Below are positions 18,225 to 26,695 of a DNA stretch of 64,000 nucleotides, piece after piece. Numbering within the stretch: the first letter of the stretch is position 1; each line of letters begins with the position of its first letter. The stretch comes from Symploca sp. SIO1C2. GTDB taxonomy: Bacteria; Cyanobacteriota; Cyanobacteriia; Cyanobacteriales; Coleofasciculaceae. The stretch covers positions 239,503 through 303,502 of the forward strand of contig JAAHFP010000006.1 in NCBI GenBank assembly GCA_010672925.1, read 5' to 3'. The notes beneath the pieces are model-generated. The model searched no databases, was not told where the DNA came from, and saw only the letters and a program-made list of their open reading frames with translations. The position numbers and the translations under genes were made by a program.

Positions 18225-18997
18225 CTATTGGATACAAAGCTCAAGAAATCCCACCCAAAATTTCGTTCACCCGGGGTGGGGAGAGGGAGAAGAGAGGGGA
18301 GTGTGGGAAGATAGAGACGAAAATCTCTTCCACAGTTTTAGGTGTGTCGCGCCACTACACCCTATCTCCTTTTCACTCACATCATGCACCAGTACAAAAA
18401 TACTGAATGCCCAGACTGATAACAATCAATTTCAGTACTGAAATCGTCAAATCTTATCACTGTTCCCTATTCCCTAACGACCCAGGTCAATGTTCAACTT
18501 GGTGCAAGATCTGAGTTTCACACAGATGGGTTACTTTCGCCGTACAGTACTAGTACAAGAAGCATCGAATATGTAAATATTTTATTAAAGTTAGTCTACC
18601 TACACAATTTCTGCACAACTAACAACTACCCTAAGAAGCAATTTGAAAAAAAAGGGTATTTCTTTTTGGGTGGTGCACATACTCCTTTAGAGAAAAGGAT
18701 AAAGCATGTATGCAAGAAGCAAAAATTAAGAAAATATATGGAGATTTTGATTAATCTACAAAACTATAATTAATGTTGATCTTACTTATGTCAAATTGCC
18801 AACGAGGTATTACTAAACCTACCTTTGGGGATAAGTCAGCCATATCCAATCGAAGGTAAATTGGTATTATAATTAATCATTAGTTAACTGGTTAAGTTGT
18901 GAAATGGATTCAATGGTGAGAAACTATTTCATAGCTTAGCAATTTTCAATTATCAGAAAACTTACTACCTTATACTTTTGACTTCCTCTTGTGAGGG
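18225..18997. other. Gene-free stretch with repeat remnants
   Basis: Begins with the array-flanking repeat GGATACAAAGCTCAAGAAAT ... CACCCGGG (also 9185-9240), then the dispersed repeat at 18331-18360. The rest is AT-rich, shows no gene and probably holds the promoter of the DUF4388 gene. Confidence 0.5.
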
Positions 18998-19033
18998 TTG
19001 TCCAGGTTACAAGAACTTCCAATTCAACTACTT

Positions 19034-19888
19034 ATGTGCATCACAGGTTACCTCACGGATTTTTCCTTGCCAGAAATTTGTCAGTTGCTTGACAAAGGGC
19101 ATCAAACCGCTTTACTGAGTGTTTATACTTGTTCTTCAAATTCCACATCCCTGAGCAAAGTTAATTATATTTGGGTCTATCACGGTCGCATTGTAGCTGT
19201 GGCTAAGCAGTTAAATCATCAAGGTTTGGTTTCACTAATTTCTCAAAGCCGGTGGATCAACTCTGATGTGCTTACTAGATTAATTGAGCAATGCTCAGCT
19301 AATCAACCCCTAGGTTCATACCTGAAAAGTAGAGGTGCTTTACGAACTAAACAACTGAAATGGCTATTTCAAGTGCAAGTTTTAAAGTCGATGTGTACCT
19401 TGTTTCAGCTTCAAGCAGGTAAATTCCAAATTGATTTTAATGTGCCACCACCGACGGTAGAAATGACAGGTTTGAGCATACCAGCAATGGCAGCGACATT
19501 AATTGGGTTACGCTCCTTAACAAACTGGGATGCCTTAGGGGATAAATTGCCTACTCCCAACAGCAGTTTGATGACTGTTATTTCAAGTAAATACCACTAT
19601 CGGTTGGACTCCTTAGAGTTACAAGTTTGGAAGTACGCCAATGGGAAAGTTTCTCTAGGTGCGATCGCGCAACAACTAAGGCTACCGGTAAAAAAAGTGC
19701 AGCAGATTGCGTTTCAGCTGATTTCGGTAGGTTTAGTAGAAGAAGTTCCCTTGTTAACTCAAGCTAAAGCAATACCAGTAGCCGAGCCTTTAGATAGAGA
19801 GTCCCTCGAAGAAGCTGCTAAATCAAATATTAGCTACTCATTCCTACAAAATTTAGTAGGTTTCTTGAGCAGCAAGGTAACAGCTTAG
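19034..19888 (+). CDS. DUF4388 (PatA N-terminal-like) domain protein
   Basis: 284 aa from the ATG at 19034, chosen because DUF4388 proteins begin close to the GYL...FSLPE motif (here MCITGYLTDFSLPEICQLLD). A TTG at 18998 would add 12 residues. The N-terminal half shows the DUF4388 pattern: LLDKGHQTALLSV, YIWVYHGRIVAV, and a later LKWLFQVQVLKSMCTLFQLQ. The C-terminal half (about residues 185-245) contains a winged-helix-like region VWKYANGKVSLGAIAQQLRL. DUF4388 occurs in PatA-type regulators and in adaptor proteins of cyanobacterial signalling; here there is no receiver domain. Its nearest signalling partners are the phosphorelay genes upstream. Confidence 0.8.
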   Translation: MCITGYLTDFSLPEICQLLDKGHQTALLSVYTCSSNSTSLSKVNYIWVYHGRIVAVAKQLNHQGLVSLISQSRWINSDVLTRLIEQCSANQPLGSYLKSRGALRTKQLKWLFQVQVLKSMCTLFQLQAGKFQIDFNVPPPTVEMTGLSIPAMAATLIGLRSLTNWDALGDKLPTPNSSLMTVISSKYHYRLDSLELQVWKYANGKVSLGAIAQQLRLPVKKVQQIAFQLISVGLVEEVPLLTQAKAIPVAEPLDRESLEEAAKSNISYSFLQNLVGFLSSKVTA

Positions 19889-19910
19889 TTGGGTATTAGG
19901 TGTTAAGCAG

Positions 19911-20095
19911 TGGTGACAAGTTAAAAAGTCGCGCATTTTGTCAGCTCCCATATATGGCGTAGTGGTTCTCAAAAAACCTATATATGGAAATACCCCAAGG
20001 GTTAAGGAAAATTATATTCTTCTTCCTCCTCTCCTCTGCTCCTCTGCTCCTCCGCTCCCTTGACAACGGCATTTTTGCCTTAACTTGTCACCAAT
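19911..20095. mobile_element. MITE-like element, family GGTGACAAGTTAA, copy 2
   Basis: The left end TGGTGACAAGTTAAAAAGTC is mirrored by the right end TAACTTGTCACCA. The interior has a CTCCTCTGCTCC run and CCTTGACAACGGC as in copy 1. It ends about 20 bp before the rpsD promoter. Confidence 0.7.
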
Positions 20096-20116
20096 GGGTA
20101 TTAGGTGGTCAGAAAA

Positions 20117-20145
20117 TTAACTTTTACTGCGTGAACCTGTATAAT
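20117..20145 (+). promoter_or_regulatory. Sigma-70-type promoter of rpsD
   Basis: -35 TTAACT (20117-20122), a 17-bp spacer and a perfect -10 TATAAT (20140-20145), 48 bp before the rpsD ATG. The leader carries AAGAGGAA before the start. Confidence 0.65.
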
Positions 20146-20192
20146 TATGGTTTTGGGTAAAAAATTAACCAGTACAAGTAAGAGGAATCTAT

Positions 20193-20801
20193 ATGTCGCG
20201 ATATCGAGGCCCACGTTTACGGGTAGTACGCCGTCTGGGAGATTTGCCGGGTTTAACTCGTAAGTCGTCTCGTCGGTCTTACCCACCAGGTCAACATGGT
20301 CAAGCTCGTCGGAAGCGTTCAGAATATGCGATTCGACTCGAAGAAAAGCAGAAACTCCGCTACAACTACGGAGTCACAGAAAAGCAGTTAATCCGCTATG
20401 TCCTTAAAGCTCGTCGAGCAACGGGTTCCACCGGTCAAGCCTTGTTACAACTACTGGAAATGCGACTGGATAACACCGTTTTTCGCCTGGGAATGGGGGG
20501 TACGATTTCTGCTGCTCGTCAGCTAGTGAACCATGGTCATGTGACAGTCAATGGTAAGGTAGTCGATATTGCTAGTTATCAATGCCGTCCCGGAGACGTA
20601 ATTGGAGTTAAAGATCATGACCGCTCCAAGCGTCTGGTACAACAAAACCTAGAATATCCAGGTTTGGCCAATCTTCCCAGCCACTTAGAATTCGATAAGA
20701 ATACTTTGATAGGCAAAGTCAATAGCATTGTTGAACGAGAGTGGGTGGCGCTACAAATCAACGAGCTACTGGTAGTTGAGTATTACTCACGGAAAGTCTA
20801 A
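20193..20801 (+). CDS. rpsD: 30S ribosomal protein S4
   Basis: 202 aa, full length for S4. It starts [20 protein letters not shown] and has the 16S rRNA-binding S4 domain (about residues 91-150, [20 protein letters not shown] and [15 protein letters not shown]). S4 nucleates 30S body assembly and binds 16S rRNA. In cyanobacteria rpsD commonly stands alone, as here. A promoter and Shine-Dalgarno (AGAGGAA) are visible upstream. The stop is followed at once by a TAGGTTG heptamer array, and no separate terminator hairpin is evident. Confidence 0.98.
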   Translation: MSRYRGPRLRVVRRLGDLPGLTRKSSRRSYPPGQHGQARRKRSEYAIRLEEKQKLRYNYGVTEKQLIRYVLKARRATGSTGQALLQLLEMRLDNTVFRLGMGGTISAARQLVNHGHVTVNGKVVDIASYQCRPGDVIGVKDHDRSKRLVQQNLEYPGLANLPSHLEFDKNTLIGKVNSIVEREWVALQINELLVVEYYSRKV

Positions 20802-20803
20802 TT

Positions 20804-20850
20804 AGGTTTTAGGTGTTAGGTTGTAGGTTGTAGGTCGTAGGTTGTAGGTA
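20804..20850 (+). repeat. 7-nt array (GTTGTAG/GTGTTAG)
   Basis: About six heptamers of TAGGTTG type immediately after the rpsD stop; an unrelated TTTTGAA heptamer array lies at 20977-21006. Confidence 0.88.
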
Positions 20851-20899
20851 AAATGAGAATTTACAAGCCAACTCATTACTTGTTACTTATTACTCTTGC

Positions 20900-21040
20900 T
20901 GAAACTAAAAATCATAAATTTGGGACTGAATCCCTTGATATGACTAGTTTCTGACTCCTTTTTCGGCGATTCATCAATTTTGAATTTTGAATTTTGAATT
21001 TTGAATTTGCCGTTAGGCGCCTATTACTTATTACTTCTGA
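20900..21040 (+). repeat. Dispersed repeat (CCTTGATATGAC ... GCCGTTAGGCGC), copy 1
   Basis: Contains GAATCCCTTGATATGACTAG, CCTTTTTCGGCGATTCATCA, TGAATTT units and TTGCCGTTAGGCGCC. Further copies lie at about 51010-51145, 58846-58980 and (inverted) 63345-63480. Confidence 0.75.
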
Positions 21041-21065
21041 TAGTAAACTAACACCTAACACTTCA

Positions 21066-22526
21066 TCAATCTTCCGATTTCATTACTACGTCATCTTCTT
21101 GAAGTTGAGAAAACACTCGGTAACCATCTAGAGAAGTTGCGGAACTGTCTTTTTTTCTTTTCCCGCTCATTTTAATTAAATTATATTTAACGTTATCAGC
21201 GTGAATTGCAAAAGTTATATTAAAAACTTCAAAAAAATTAATTACCCATTTACATTCTTCTTCTGGATAATTAGTATAATATTGAATTAGCTTAGCAATA
21301 CAAGTATCCAAATGACCCCGAGCATTTGGACAAATCATAACAATTTTGAGCAATACGATTACTAAGCTTAGAGGGTGACCTTGAGATAGCAACAAAACAA
21401 ACAGTTCAGAAGGTTCTCGCTGATCTTCCGTTGTTAAATAATCAATCACTTTATTACAGCTTCTTAGTAAGAGAGCATCATTCAGTAGATCATTATTATG
21501 TTCGTTATATAAATTTTTGAATTTGTTGGCCAAGCTGTGTTGCAAAAAAGCTAATAAGTCTTTCTTCTTTTGCTGATAATTGTTGGTTGCAGAGATTAAG
21601 TATTTGTGCAAAGAAACTTTAAAATCTTTGTAATTCATATCTCTGGTTTGGTTAAGAAAAATATTGGCTAAATTTTCATAACTATAGGAGCCGCGCTTAG
21701 CTACAATCATTTTAATTAAGCGCAGAACCTGATCACCAAGGCCAGTAGGATTATTAGGAATTTCTTGACTCTTTGTAGTAGATTGGGAGCGAGCCGTATA
21801 CATTGCTAACTCAAACTTAAACTGATTTTTAAGTTGTTCTGCCAGAACTTTAGCAGCCTCCCGCTGTTCTATTGGATTATTATTATTGGTATACTGGGGA
21901 GCTAAAAGATATGAACTATAGCGGTTACTCCAGTGACCTTTTTTAGTGGTTGGTGATGAATCATATTTGGCAGAAATAAATAAATTAAGCTCATCATAGT
22001 CTTGACCATTAAGAAACTTGTTGAGTAAATGTATGTGGGGATTAGTATCTAGCTCTGAAGATTCTAAGGTTTGCTTATCCTTGACTTCAGACAACAAATT
22101 ACTTAACTCTTTAATAGCAGCATAGTTCCTAGCTATTTCCCAATTATTGATGAGAATATAGCAAGAGCGCTTGATGGTGTGCAGAAACTCTTCTTGATTA
22201 TTGCTAGAAACTAGTTCAGATAGCTCCTGGATAGGGGCTAAATTAGTAGAGGAAGACTCGTAATCGATAAATAAACGCTTAAATTCCAGTAATACCTCTG
22301 CCGGTTTGCGGTTTTTTACAATTTCCAACAAAAACTGATAAAGCATTGCCTGATATTGCCACTGATAGAAGTTTGGCTGGTTTTGCTGAGAAGTATTCTC
22401 AGTTAATTGACTAGAGTACAGACCGAAGGGACTTCCCAATAAAACAACGTCATCGTTGGGGGAGTTGGGGCAGCTGTTAGCGCAGTGGAACCAAGTTCGG
22501 GAACAGGGGGAGTAAGACAAGTCCAA
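21066..22526 (-). CDS. Conserved-looking protein of unknown function
   Basis: 486 codons; I do not recognise a named family. The body (from about residue 52, FYQWQYQAMLYQFLLEIV) is helical, AT-rich and hydrophilic, with segments WSNRYSSYLLAPQYTNNNNP and GLGDQVLRLIKMIVAKRGSY and a C-terminal half rich in Leu. No membrane span, signal peptide or catalytic motif stands out. The first ~40 codons (MDLSYSPCSRTWFHCANSCP...) coincide with DNA that recurs at 25622-25672 beside a 9-nt array, so this part is probably not original coding sequence; an internal ATG at 22346 or a lost upstream start is plausible. Surroundings (rpsD, ktrB) do not hint at a role. Confidence 0.6.
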   Translation of the reverse strand: MDLSYSPCSRTWFHCANSCPNSPNDDVVLLGSPFGLYSSQLTENTSQQNQPNFYQWQYQAMLYQFLLEIVKNRKPAEVLLEFKRLFIDYESSSTNLAPIQELSELVSSNNQEEFLHTIKRSCYILINNWEIARNYAAIKELSNLLSEVKDKQTLESSELDTNPHIHLLNKFLNGQDYDELNLFISAKYDSSPTTKKGHWSNRYSSYLLAPQYTNNNNPIEQREAAKVLAEQLKNQFKFELAMYTARSQSTTKSQEIPNNPTGLGDQVLRLIKMIVAKRGSYSYENLANIFLNQTRDMNYKDFKVSLHKYLISATNNYQQKKKDLLAFLQHSLANKFKNLYNEHNNDLLNDALLLRSCNKVIDYLTTEDQREPSELFVLLLSQGHPLSLVIVLLKIVMICPNARGHLDTCIAKLIQYYTNYPEEECKWVINFFEVFNITFAIHADNVKYNLIKMSGKRKKDSSATSLDGYRVFSQLQEDDVVMKSED

Positions 22527-23060
22527 AAATTGGGATGATTTATTTCTTGGAGTTCCCTAAACATCAAACTTACCCTAAGACGCTTAAATTCTTACGGGGG
22601 GTGTGAACATGAGAAACAGATGGTATAATTGACTACCTTAGTTGCCATAAGCATGGTGAACAGGACAACTTAGAGAGCTTTTGCATACTTCATTGATGGA
22701 TGCAAGCTCATAGATAAACTTAACCATATATATTTTAATTTGTCATGGAAAAATAAGTTACCATCAAATCTGCTGTTATGCGATAAAGCGTGATGTTGTA
22801 GTAAGTCTCAGTAGAGTGCAAAGTTACAGAATCATTAGGTTTCGGTGGCTTTTTCGTTGTAGCCGACATCCCACTCCTCCTGGCACAATCGGTATTTTCT
22901 TAATTTTTTACAGTAATTATGTAACTTTTTATACTTACAGCCAACGACTGATGCAACTCTTGAATTTATTTAACCTAAAATCTAAAATCTAAAATCTAAA
23001 ATCTCAAGAGGTAAACTAATAATCTCTTGTTTGCCATCACCTTCCTAAGCAAATCACTTC
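22527..23060. other. Gene-free stretch upstream of ktrB
   Basis: No gene seen. Positions 22880-22940 (TGGCACAATCGGTATTTTCT and on) resemble 5742-5803 upstream of the GNAT gene, and an AAAATCT heptamer array (about 22977-23003) lies shortly before ktrB. Part presumably holds the ktrB promoter. Confidence 0.45.
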
Positions 23061-24395
23061 ATGACTATTTCCCGAAGCATATGCCTTGGATTTCTGATTG
23101 TCATTGCTGTAGGTACTCTCCTGCTGATGATGCCTTTTTCTACGAGTACTGGGACTTGGAATGACCCAATTGTAGCTTTGTTCACTGCTACCTCTGCTGT
23201 TTGTGTTACTGGTTTGATTGTTGTCGATACTGGCAGTTATTTTTCTGGTTTAGGCCAGTTTTTTGTTCTAGCCTTAATTCAAATTGGCGGATTAGGTTAC
23301 ATGGCAACAACCACCTTTCTCTTGCTACTAGTGAGGCGTAAGTTTAACTTAAGACATAAAGTTGCGATTCAACAAGCCTTTGATCGACCAGGTTTACAAG
23401 ACAGCGCTTCCATGATCCGTTCCATCATCGCTACTGCCTTGATTTTTGAAATTACTGGCATTTTTCTACTGTTACTGGTTTTTGTTCCAGATTATGGCTG
23501 GGATCAGGGTCTCTGGTTCGCAATTTTCCATAGCATCAGTGCTTGGAACAATGCTGGGTTTAGTTTATTTAGCGATAGCTTAGTGAAATATCAAACTCAT
23601 CTCCCCTTAAATTTAATTATCACTGGATTAGTTATCTTGGGTGGAATTGGGCAGCAGGTGATTATTGAAATGTACTTATGGTTACGAGATCTTATTTTTA
23701 ATAAACGAGAAAAGATGATATTTTCTCTAAATTTTAAAGTAGCAACTAGTACCACTACTATACTATTAATTGTGGGGACTATTGCTTTTTTCTTTGTTGA
23801 ATTACATAATCTTGCGACCCTTGAATCTTTAAATTTATCTGACAAATTGATACTAGCTTGGTTTCAGTCTGTGACGACTAGAACCGCTGGCTTTAATACC
23901 ATCGATATTGGAGACATGACCACTGCTGGCTTATTTCTCACTATTGCCTTAATGTTTATTGGAGCTAGTCCAGGGGGCACTGGCGGTGGAATCAAAACGA
24001 CGACCGCAAGGATTATTGCTAGTTGTACCAAGGCAATCTTGCAAGGTAAGGAAGAAGTCAATCTTTATCAGCGTCAAGTTCCCATACCTCTGATACTCAA
24101 AGCTGTCGGTGTGCTGTTTGGTTCCCTCACCACAGTAATTGTGGCAACAACTTTAATTACTATCACCGATCCCGATTTAGATTTTATTCAACTTTTCTTT
24201 GAAGTGGTATCCGCATTTGCGACTGTAGGTCTTTCCACAGGTATCACCGCAAGCGTTTCTCAATGGGCACATCTGATTCTAATTGTGACTATGTATATCG
24301 GACGGGTTGGCATTTGGTTACTTATGGCATCTCTTTTGGGAGACTCCCAGCCTAACCAGATTAAATATCCAGAACAGGATTTGCTTGTTGGATAA
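23061..24395 (+). CDS. ktrB: Potassium uptake channel subunit KtrB (TrkH family)
   Basis: 444 aa integral membrane protein with four M1-P-M2 repeats. The four selectivity-filter loops are visible: TSAVCVTGLIV, SAWNNAGFSLF, TTRTAGFNTID and SAFATVGLSTG; the gate-loop region reads GASPGGTGGGIKTTT. This is the K+-conducting subunit of the Na+-dependent Ktr system in the plasma membrane, gated by KtrA rings. The KtrA gene lies downstream on the same strand but is separated by about 1.4 kb of repeat DNA and a minus-strand gene, so co-transcription is doubtful. A 9-nt array begins at the base after the stop. Confidence 0.95.
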   Translation: MTISRSICLGFLIVIAVGTLLLMMPFSTSTGTWNDPIVALFTATSAVCVTGLIVVDTGSYFSGLGQFFVLALIQIGGLGYMATTTFLLLLVRRKFNLRHKVAIQQAFDRPGLQDSASMIRSIIATALIFEITGIFLLLLVFVPDYGWDQGLWFAIFHSISAWNNAGFSLFSDSLVKYQTHLPLNLIITGLVILGGIGQQVIIEMYLWLRDLIFNKREKMIFSLNFKVATSTTTILLIVGTIAFFFVELHNLATLESLNLSDKLILAWFQSVTTRTAGFNTIDIGDMTTAGLFLTIALMFIGASPGGTGGGIKTTTARIIASCTKAILQGKEEVNLYQRQVPIPLILKAVGVLFGSLTTVIVATTLITITDPDLDFIQLFFEVVSAFATVGLSTGITASVSQWAHLILIVTMYIGRVGIWLLMASLLGDSQPNQIKYPEQDLLVG

Positions 24396-24703
24396 CTGAG
24401 GGAGCTGAGGAAGCTGAGGAAGCTGAGGGGGCTGAGGGAGCTGAGGGGGCTGAGGGAGCTGAGGAAGCTGAGGGGGCTGAGGAAGCTGAGAGGGCTGAGG
24501 AAGCTGAGGAAGCTGAGGGGGCTGAGGAAGCTGAGGGGGCTGAGGAAGCTGAGAGGGCTGAGGAAGCTGAGAGGGCTGAGGAAGCTGAGGGAGCTGAGGA
24601 AGCTGAGGGGGCTGAGGAAGCTGAGGGAGCTGAGGGAGCTGAGGGAGCTGAGGGAGCTGAGGAAGCTGAGGAAGCTGAGGGGGCTGAGGAAGCTGAGGGG
24701 GCT
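24396..24703 (+). repeat. 9-nt tandem array (GAGGAAGCT/GAGGGGGCT), about 34 copies
   Basis: The longest array in the window. It starts immediately after the ktrB stop and ends at the stop codon of the minus-strand four-helix-bundle gene, so it fills the whole space between the two genes. Units differ only by A/G changes at positions 4-6. Confidence 0.95.
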
Positions 24704-25099
24704 TTAGCGTTTCATCAGCCAGGGTGATGGGTTTTTAATCATGCTGACAAAACCAGCCAAAACCTGGTGATAGGTTCCATAAAGTTCTCTAGCTGTTTCA
24801 GTATTTATATAATTGCATCTGACTGCGAATTCAATCCAAGTTTGGGTTTCAGCTGCTTCGCTTTCACAATCGTTGAGCTTGGCGATAAAGGCTGCCTCAT
24901 ATCGACGCTTTCGCCATGCCTCCGCAAAGTTTGCACAAACAGAGCGTGACGAACGACGAATTTGGTCTGTTAATGAGTATCTTTCTTCAACTGGAAATTT
25001 TTTAGACAGTTCAAAAATCTGCATGGCCGCTTCAAACGCTTTCTTGTAGATATCCAAGTCTTTATGACTTTTAAAGGTTTCTCTGCTCAACTCCTTCAT
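24704..25099 (-). CDS. Four-helix-bundle protein (S23/IVP family)
   Basis: 131 aa starting MKELSRETFKSHKDLDIYKK. It has the family pattern of 23S rRNA intervening-sequence-encoded and related proteins: DLDIYKKAFEAAMQIFELSK, FPVEERYSLTDQIRRSSRSV, CANFAEAWRKRRYEAAFIAK and ETQTWIEFA. Members form pentameric four-helix bundles; their role is unclear, and some are associated with diversity-generating or mobile elements. It sits on the opposite strand between ktrB and ktrA and abuts a 9-nt array, consistent with insertion of a mobile cassette into the ktr operon (inference). Confidence 0.88.
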   Translation of the reverse strand: MKELSRETFKSHKDLDIYKKAFEAAMQIFELSKKFPVEERYSLTDQIRRSSRSVCANFAEAWRKRRYEAAFIAKLNDCESEAAETQTWIEFAVRCNYINTETARELYGTYHQVLAGFVSMIKNPSPWLMKR

Positions 25100-25181
25100 C
25101 TTCGATCTCCCCAGTCTCCTCAGCTTCTTAAAGTCTTAGTAATCGGGCAGACTGCCGGAGCAGACTACCCGAAAAGAGAGG

Positions 25182-25256
25182 TTACTTAGCCCTCAATATC
25201 TTCTCAAGCGCTTTCGCAAGAGCTATTAGCGCCATGAAAAGAGCAAGTTCTTCCAT
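25182..25256 (-). CDS. Putative 24-aa amphipathic peptide
   Basis: A minus-strand frame starts MEELALFMALIALAKALEKI and ends LRAK. An AAGGAG Shine-Dalgarno lies 8 nt before the ATG, one of the best in this window. The peptide would be a single amphipathic or membrane helix. Downstream (25145-25171) an imperfect hairpin, CGGGTAGTCTGC/GCAGTCTGCCCG with loop TCCG, could terminate the transcript. Not recognised as a known family; it could be a small toxin-like or structural peptide, or chance. Confidence 0.4.
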   Translation of the reverse strand: MEELALFMALIALAKALEKILRAK

Positions 25257-25325
25257 ATGGAAAACTCCTTATTCTAATTTGACTCAATACCAAACGAAGC
25301 GATCTGAATAGAGTGAGTCAAAACC

Positions 25326-25426
25326 ACCACAGTTATGTCTCAACACTATTTAGAGAAACGCAAAACAGTTCGGGATATTCTATAGGTTACCCCGAACATG
25401 ATTTTTAGTCAAGACATAACTGTGGT
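25326..25426. mobile_element. MITE-like element, 101 bp, with nested inverted repeats
   Basis: Terminal repeats ACCACAGTTATGTCT (25326-25340) and AGACATAACTGTGGT (25412-25426) are perfect complements. An inner pair GTTCGGG/CCCGAAC brackets the centre. No coding capacity. It lies upstream of the 24-aa peptide within the ktrB-ktrA insert. Confidence 0.65.
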
Positions 25427-25621
25427 TAATTTAATTAAACCAGCAAAAATGCGGGTTGTCAACAAAAAATATTAACATTTGTAACAAACTTCAGAGAAAA
25501 TCATCGTCTGTTGCGATAACCTTTTGAAGTGGTAATCAAGGACACCATTGAGTTTGGTGCTCAAGATAGGGGGAGCTAATCTCTCCCTTTGGTAGACTAT
25601 GTAAAGCACTTAGAACTTTGG

Positions 25622-25758
25622 GGAACTCCAAGAAATAAATTATGCCAATTTCTGGACTCATCTTACTCCCTCAGCTTCCTCAGCTCCCTCAGCTCCCTCA
25701 GCTTCCTCAGCTTCCTCAGCTCCCTCAGCTTCCTCAGCTTCCTCAGCTCCCCAGCTCC
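25622..25758. repeat. Dispersed repeat plus reverse 9-nt array before ktrA
   Basis: GGAACTCCAAGAAATAAATT followed by CTGGACTCATCTTACTCCC recurs inverted at about 22507-22557 in the first codons of the 486-codon frame. It leads into about ten 9-nt units in CTCAGCTCC orientation (25667-25758). Confidence 0.85.
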
Positions 25759-25793
25759 CCCAACTCTATATCAATCAAGCGAGGAAAAGTGGT

Positions 25794-26495
25794 GTGAACG
25801 TAAATTGGTCATCTCTCCGGTTCTTTCAGAATCTACGCCGAGAACGTCAACAGTTTGCAGTAATTGGCTTAGGGCGCTTTGGCAGGGCTGTTTGTTCATC
25901 CATGCACCGCCTAGGCTATGAAGTTTTAGGAACAGATATCAGTGAAAAACTGGTTGATCAAGCCTTGGCGACACAGATAGTCTCCCATGCTATCCAACTG
26001 GACTCTACTGAACCCTCTGCTTTGAAGGAGGCAGGGATTTTTGAGTTAGAGACGGTAATTGTTGCTATCGGTAACTATTTACAAGAAAGTATTATTACCA
26101 CTTTAAATCTCAAGGAAGCAGGTGTTTCCCATGTAGTGGCGAAAGCTTCCTCCGAAGTCCACGGTAAGCTATTACGACGGGTAGGAGCGGATCATGTGGT
26201 TTTTCCAGAGTACGAAGCAGGTTATGCCTTAGCGCGATCGCTTACCAAGCCTTCAATCTTAGAACAATTTGACCTTGATCCCAACAACAGTATTGTGGAA
26301 ATCTTGGTTCCAGAAGAATTTGATGGGAAAACCATTATGGAATTGGAGCTGCGGCAGCATTATGGCTTAAATTTAATAGCTATTGGTCGAAATGAGCATT
26401 TTGAGATTAATCCTGACCCCACTAGACGTCTGCACAAAGGTTTGGTGATGGTAGTGATTGGCTCTAACCAAGATATTTATCGTTTGCCAATTTAG
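25794..26495 (+). CDS. ktrA: Potassium uptake regulatory subunit KtrA (TrkA-N/TrkA-C)
   Basis: 233 aa starting at GTG 25794. RCK_N (about residues 20-140) has the Rossmann motif FAVIGLGRFGRAVCSSM and the acidic strand end VLGTDIS; RCK_C (about 150-230) contains VEILVPEEFDGKTIMELELR. KtrA forms an octameric ring that binds ATP/ADP and gates KtrB. Its KtrB partner is encoded upstream beyond the repeat-rich insert. The start region is close to a 9-nt array, and the sequence before GTG (GAGGAAAAGTGGT) provides a usable Shine-Dalgarno. Confidence 0.95.
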   Translation: MNVNWSSLRFFQNLRRERQQFAVIGLGRFGRAVCSSMHRLGYEVLGTDISEKLVDQALATQIVSHAIQLDSTEPSALKEAGIFELETVIVAIGNYLQESIITTLNLKEAGVSHVVAKASSEVHGKLLRRVGADHVVFPEYEAGYALARSLTKPSILEQFDLDPNNSIVEILVPEEFDGKTIMELELRQHYGLNLIAIGRNEHFEINPDPTRRLHKGLVMVVIGSNQDIYRLPI

Positions 26496-26515
26496 TTGTT
26501 TGTTGTTTGTTGTTT

Positions 26516-26695
26516 GGGAATTGGGAATTGGGAATTGGGAATTGGGAATTGAGATAAAGATACTAAGCCTCTCTCCCCCAGCTCCCCCAGCTCCCCTAAC
26601 TTCCTCAGCTCCCTCAGCTCCCTCAGCTCCCTCAGCTCCCCTAACTTCCTCAGCTCCCCCAGCTTCCCCAACTCCCTCAGCTCCCTCAGCGAGAC
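26516..26695. repeat. 7-nt (GGGAATT) and 9-nt (CTCAGCTCC) arrays between convergent genes
   Basis: Five GGGAATT heptamers at about 26516-26552 are followed by about a dozen 9-nt units at 26575-26695, in reverse orientation and broken by CCTAACTTC units. The last unit overlaps the stop of the TPR gene. Confidence 0.92.

Noticed and set aside
17879-18406. Long frames on both strands translating to Leu-Pro-Gln, Ser-Leu or Glu-Leu-Arg repeats
   Set aside because: They are only translations of the 9-nt array at 17961-18206; a 9-nt unit without stops keeps every frame open. The same applies to 8915-9304, 25589-25921 and 26458-26712.
17961-24703. CRISPR array
   Set aside because: The repeats are head-to-tail 7- or 9-nt units without spacers; no cas genes in the window.
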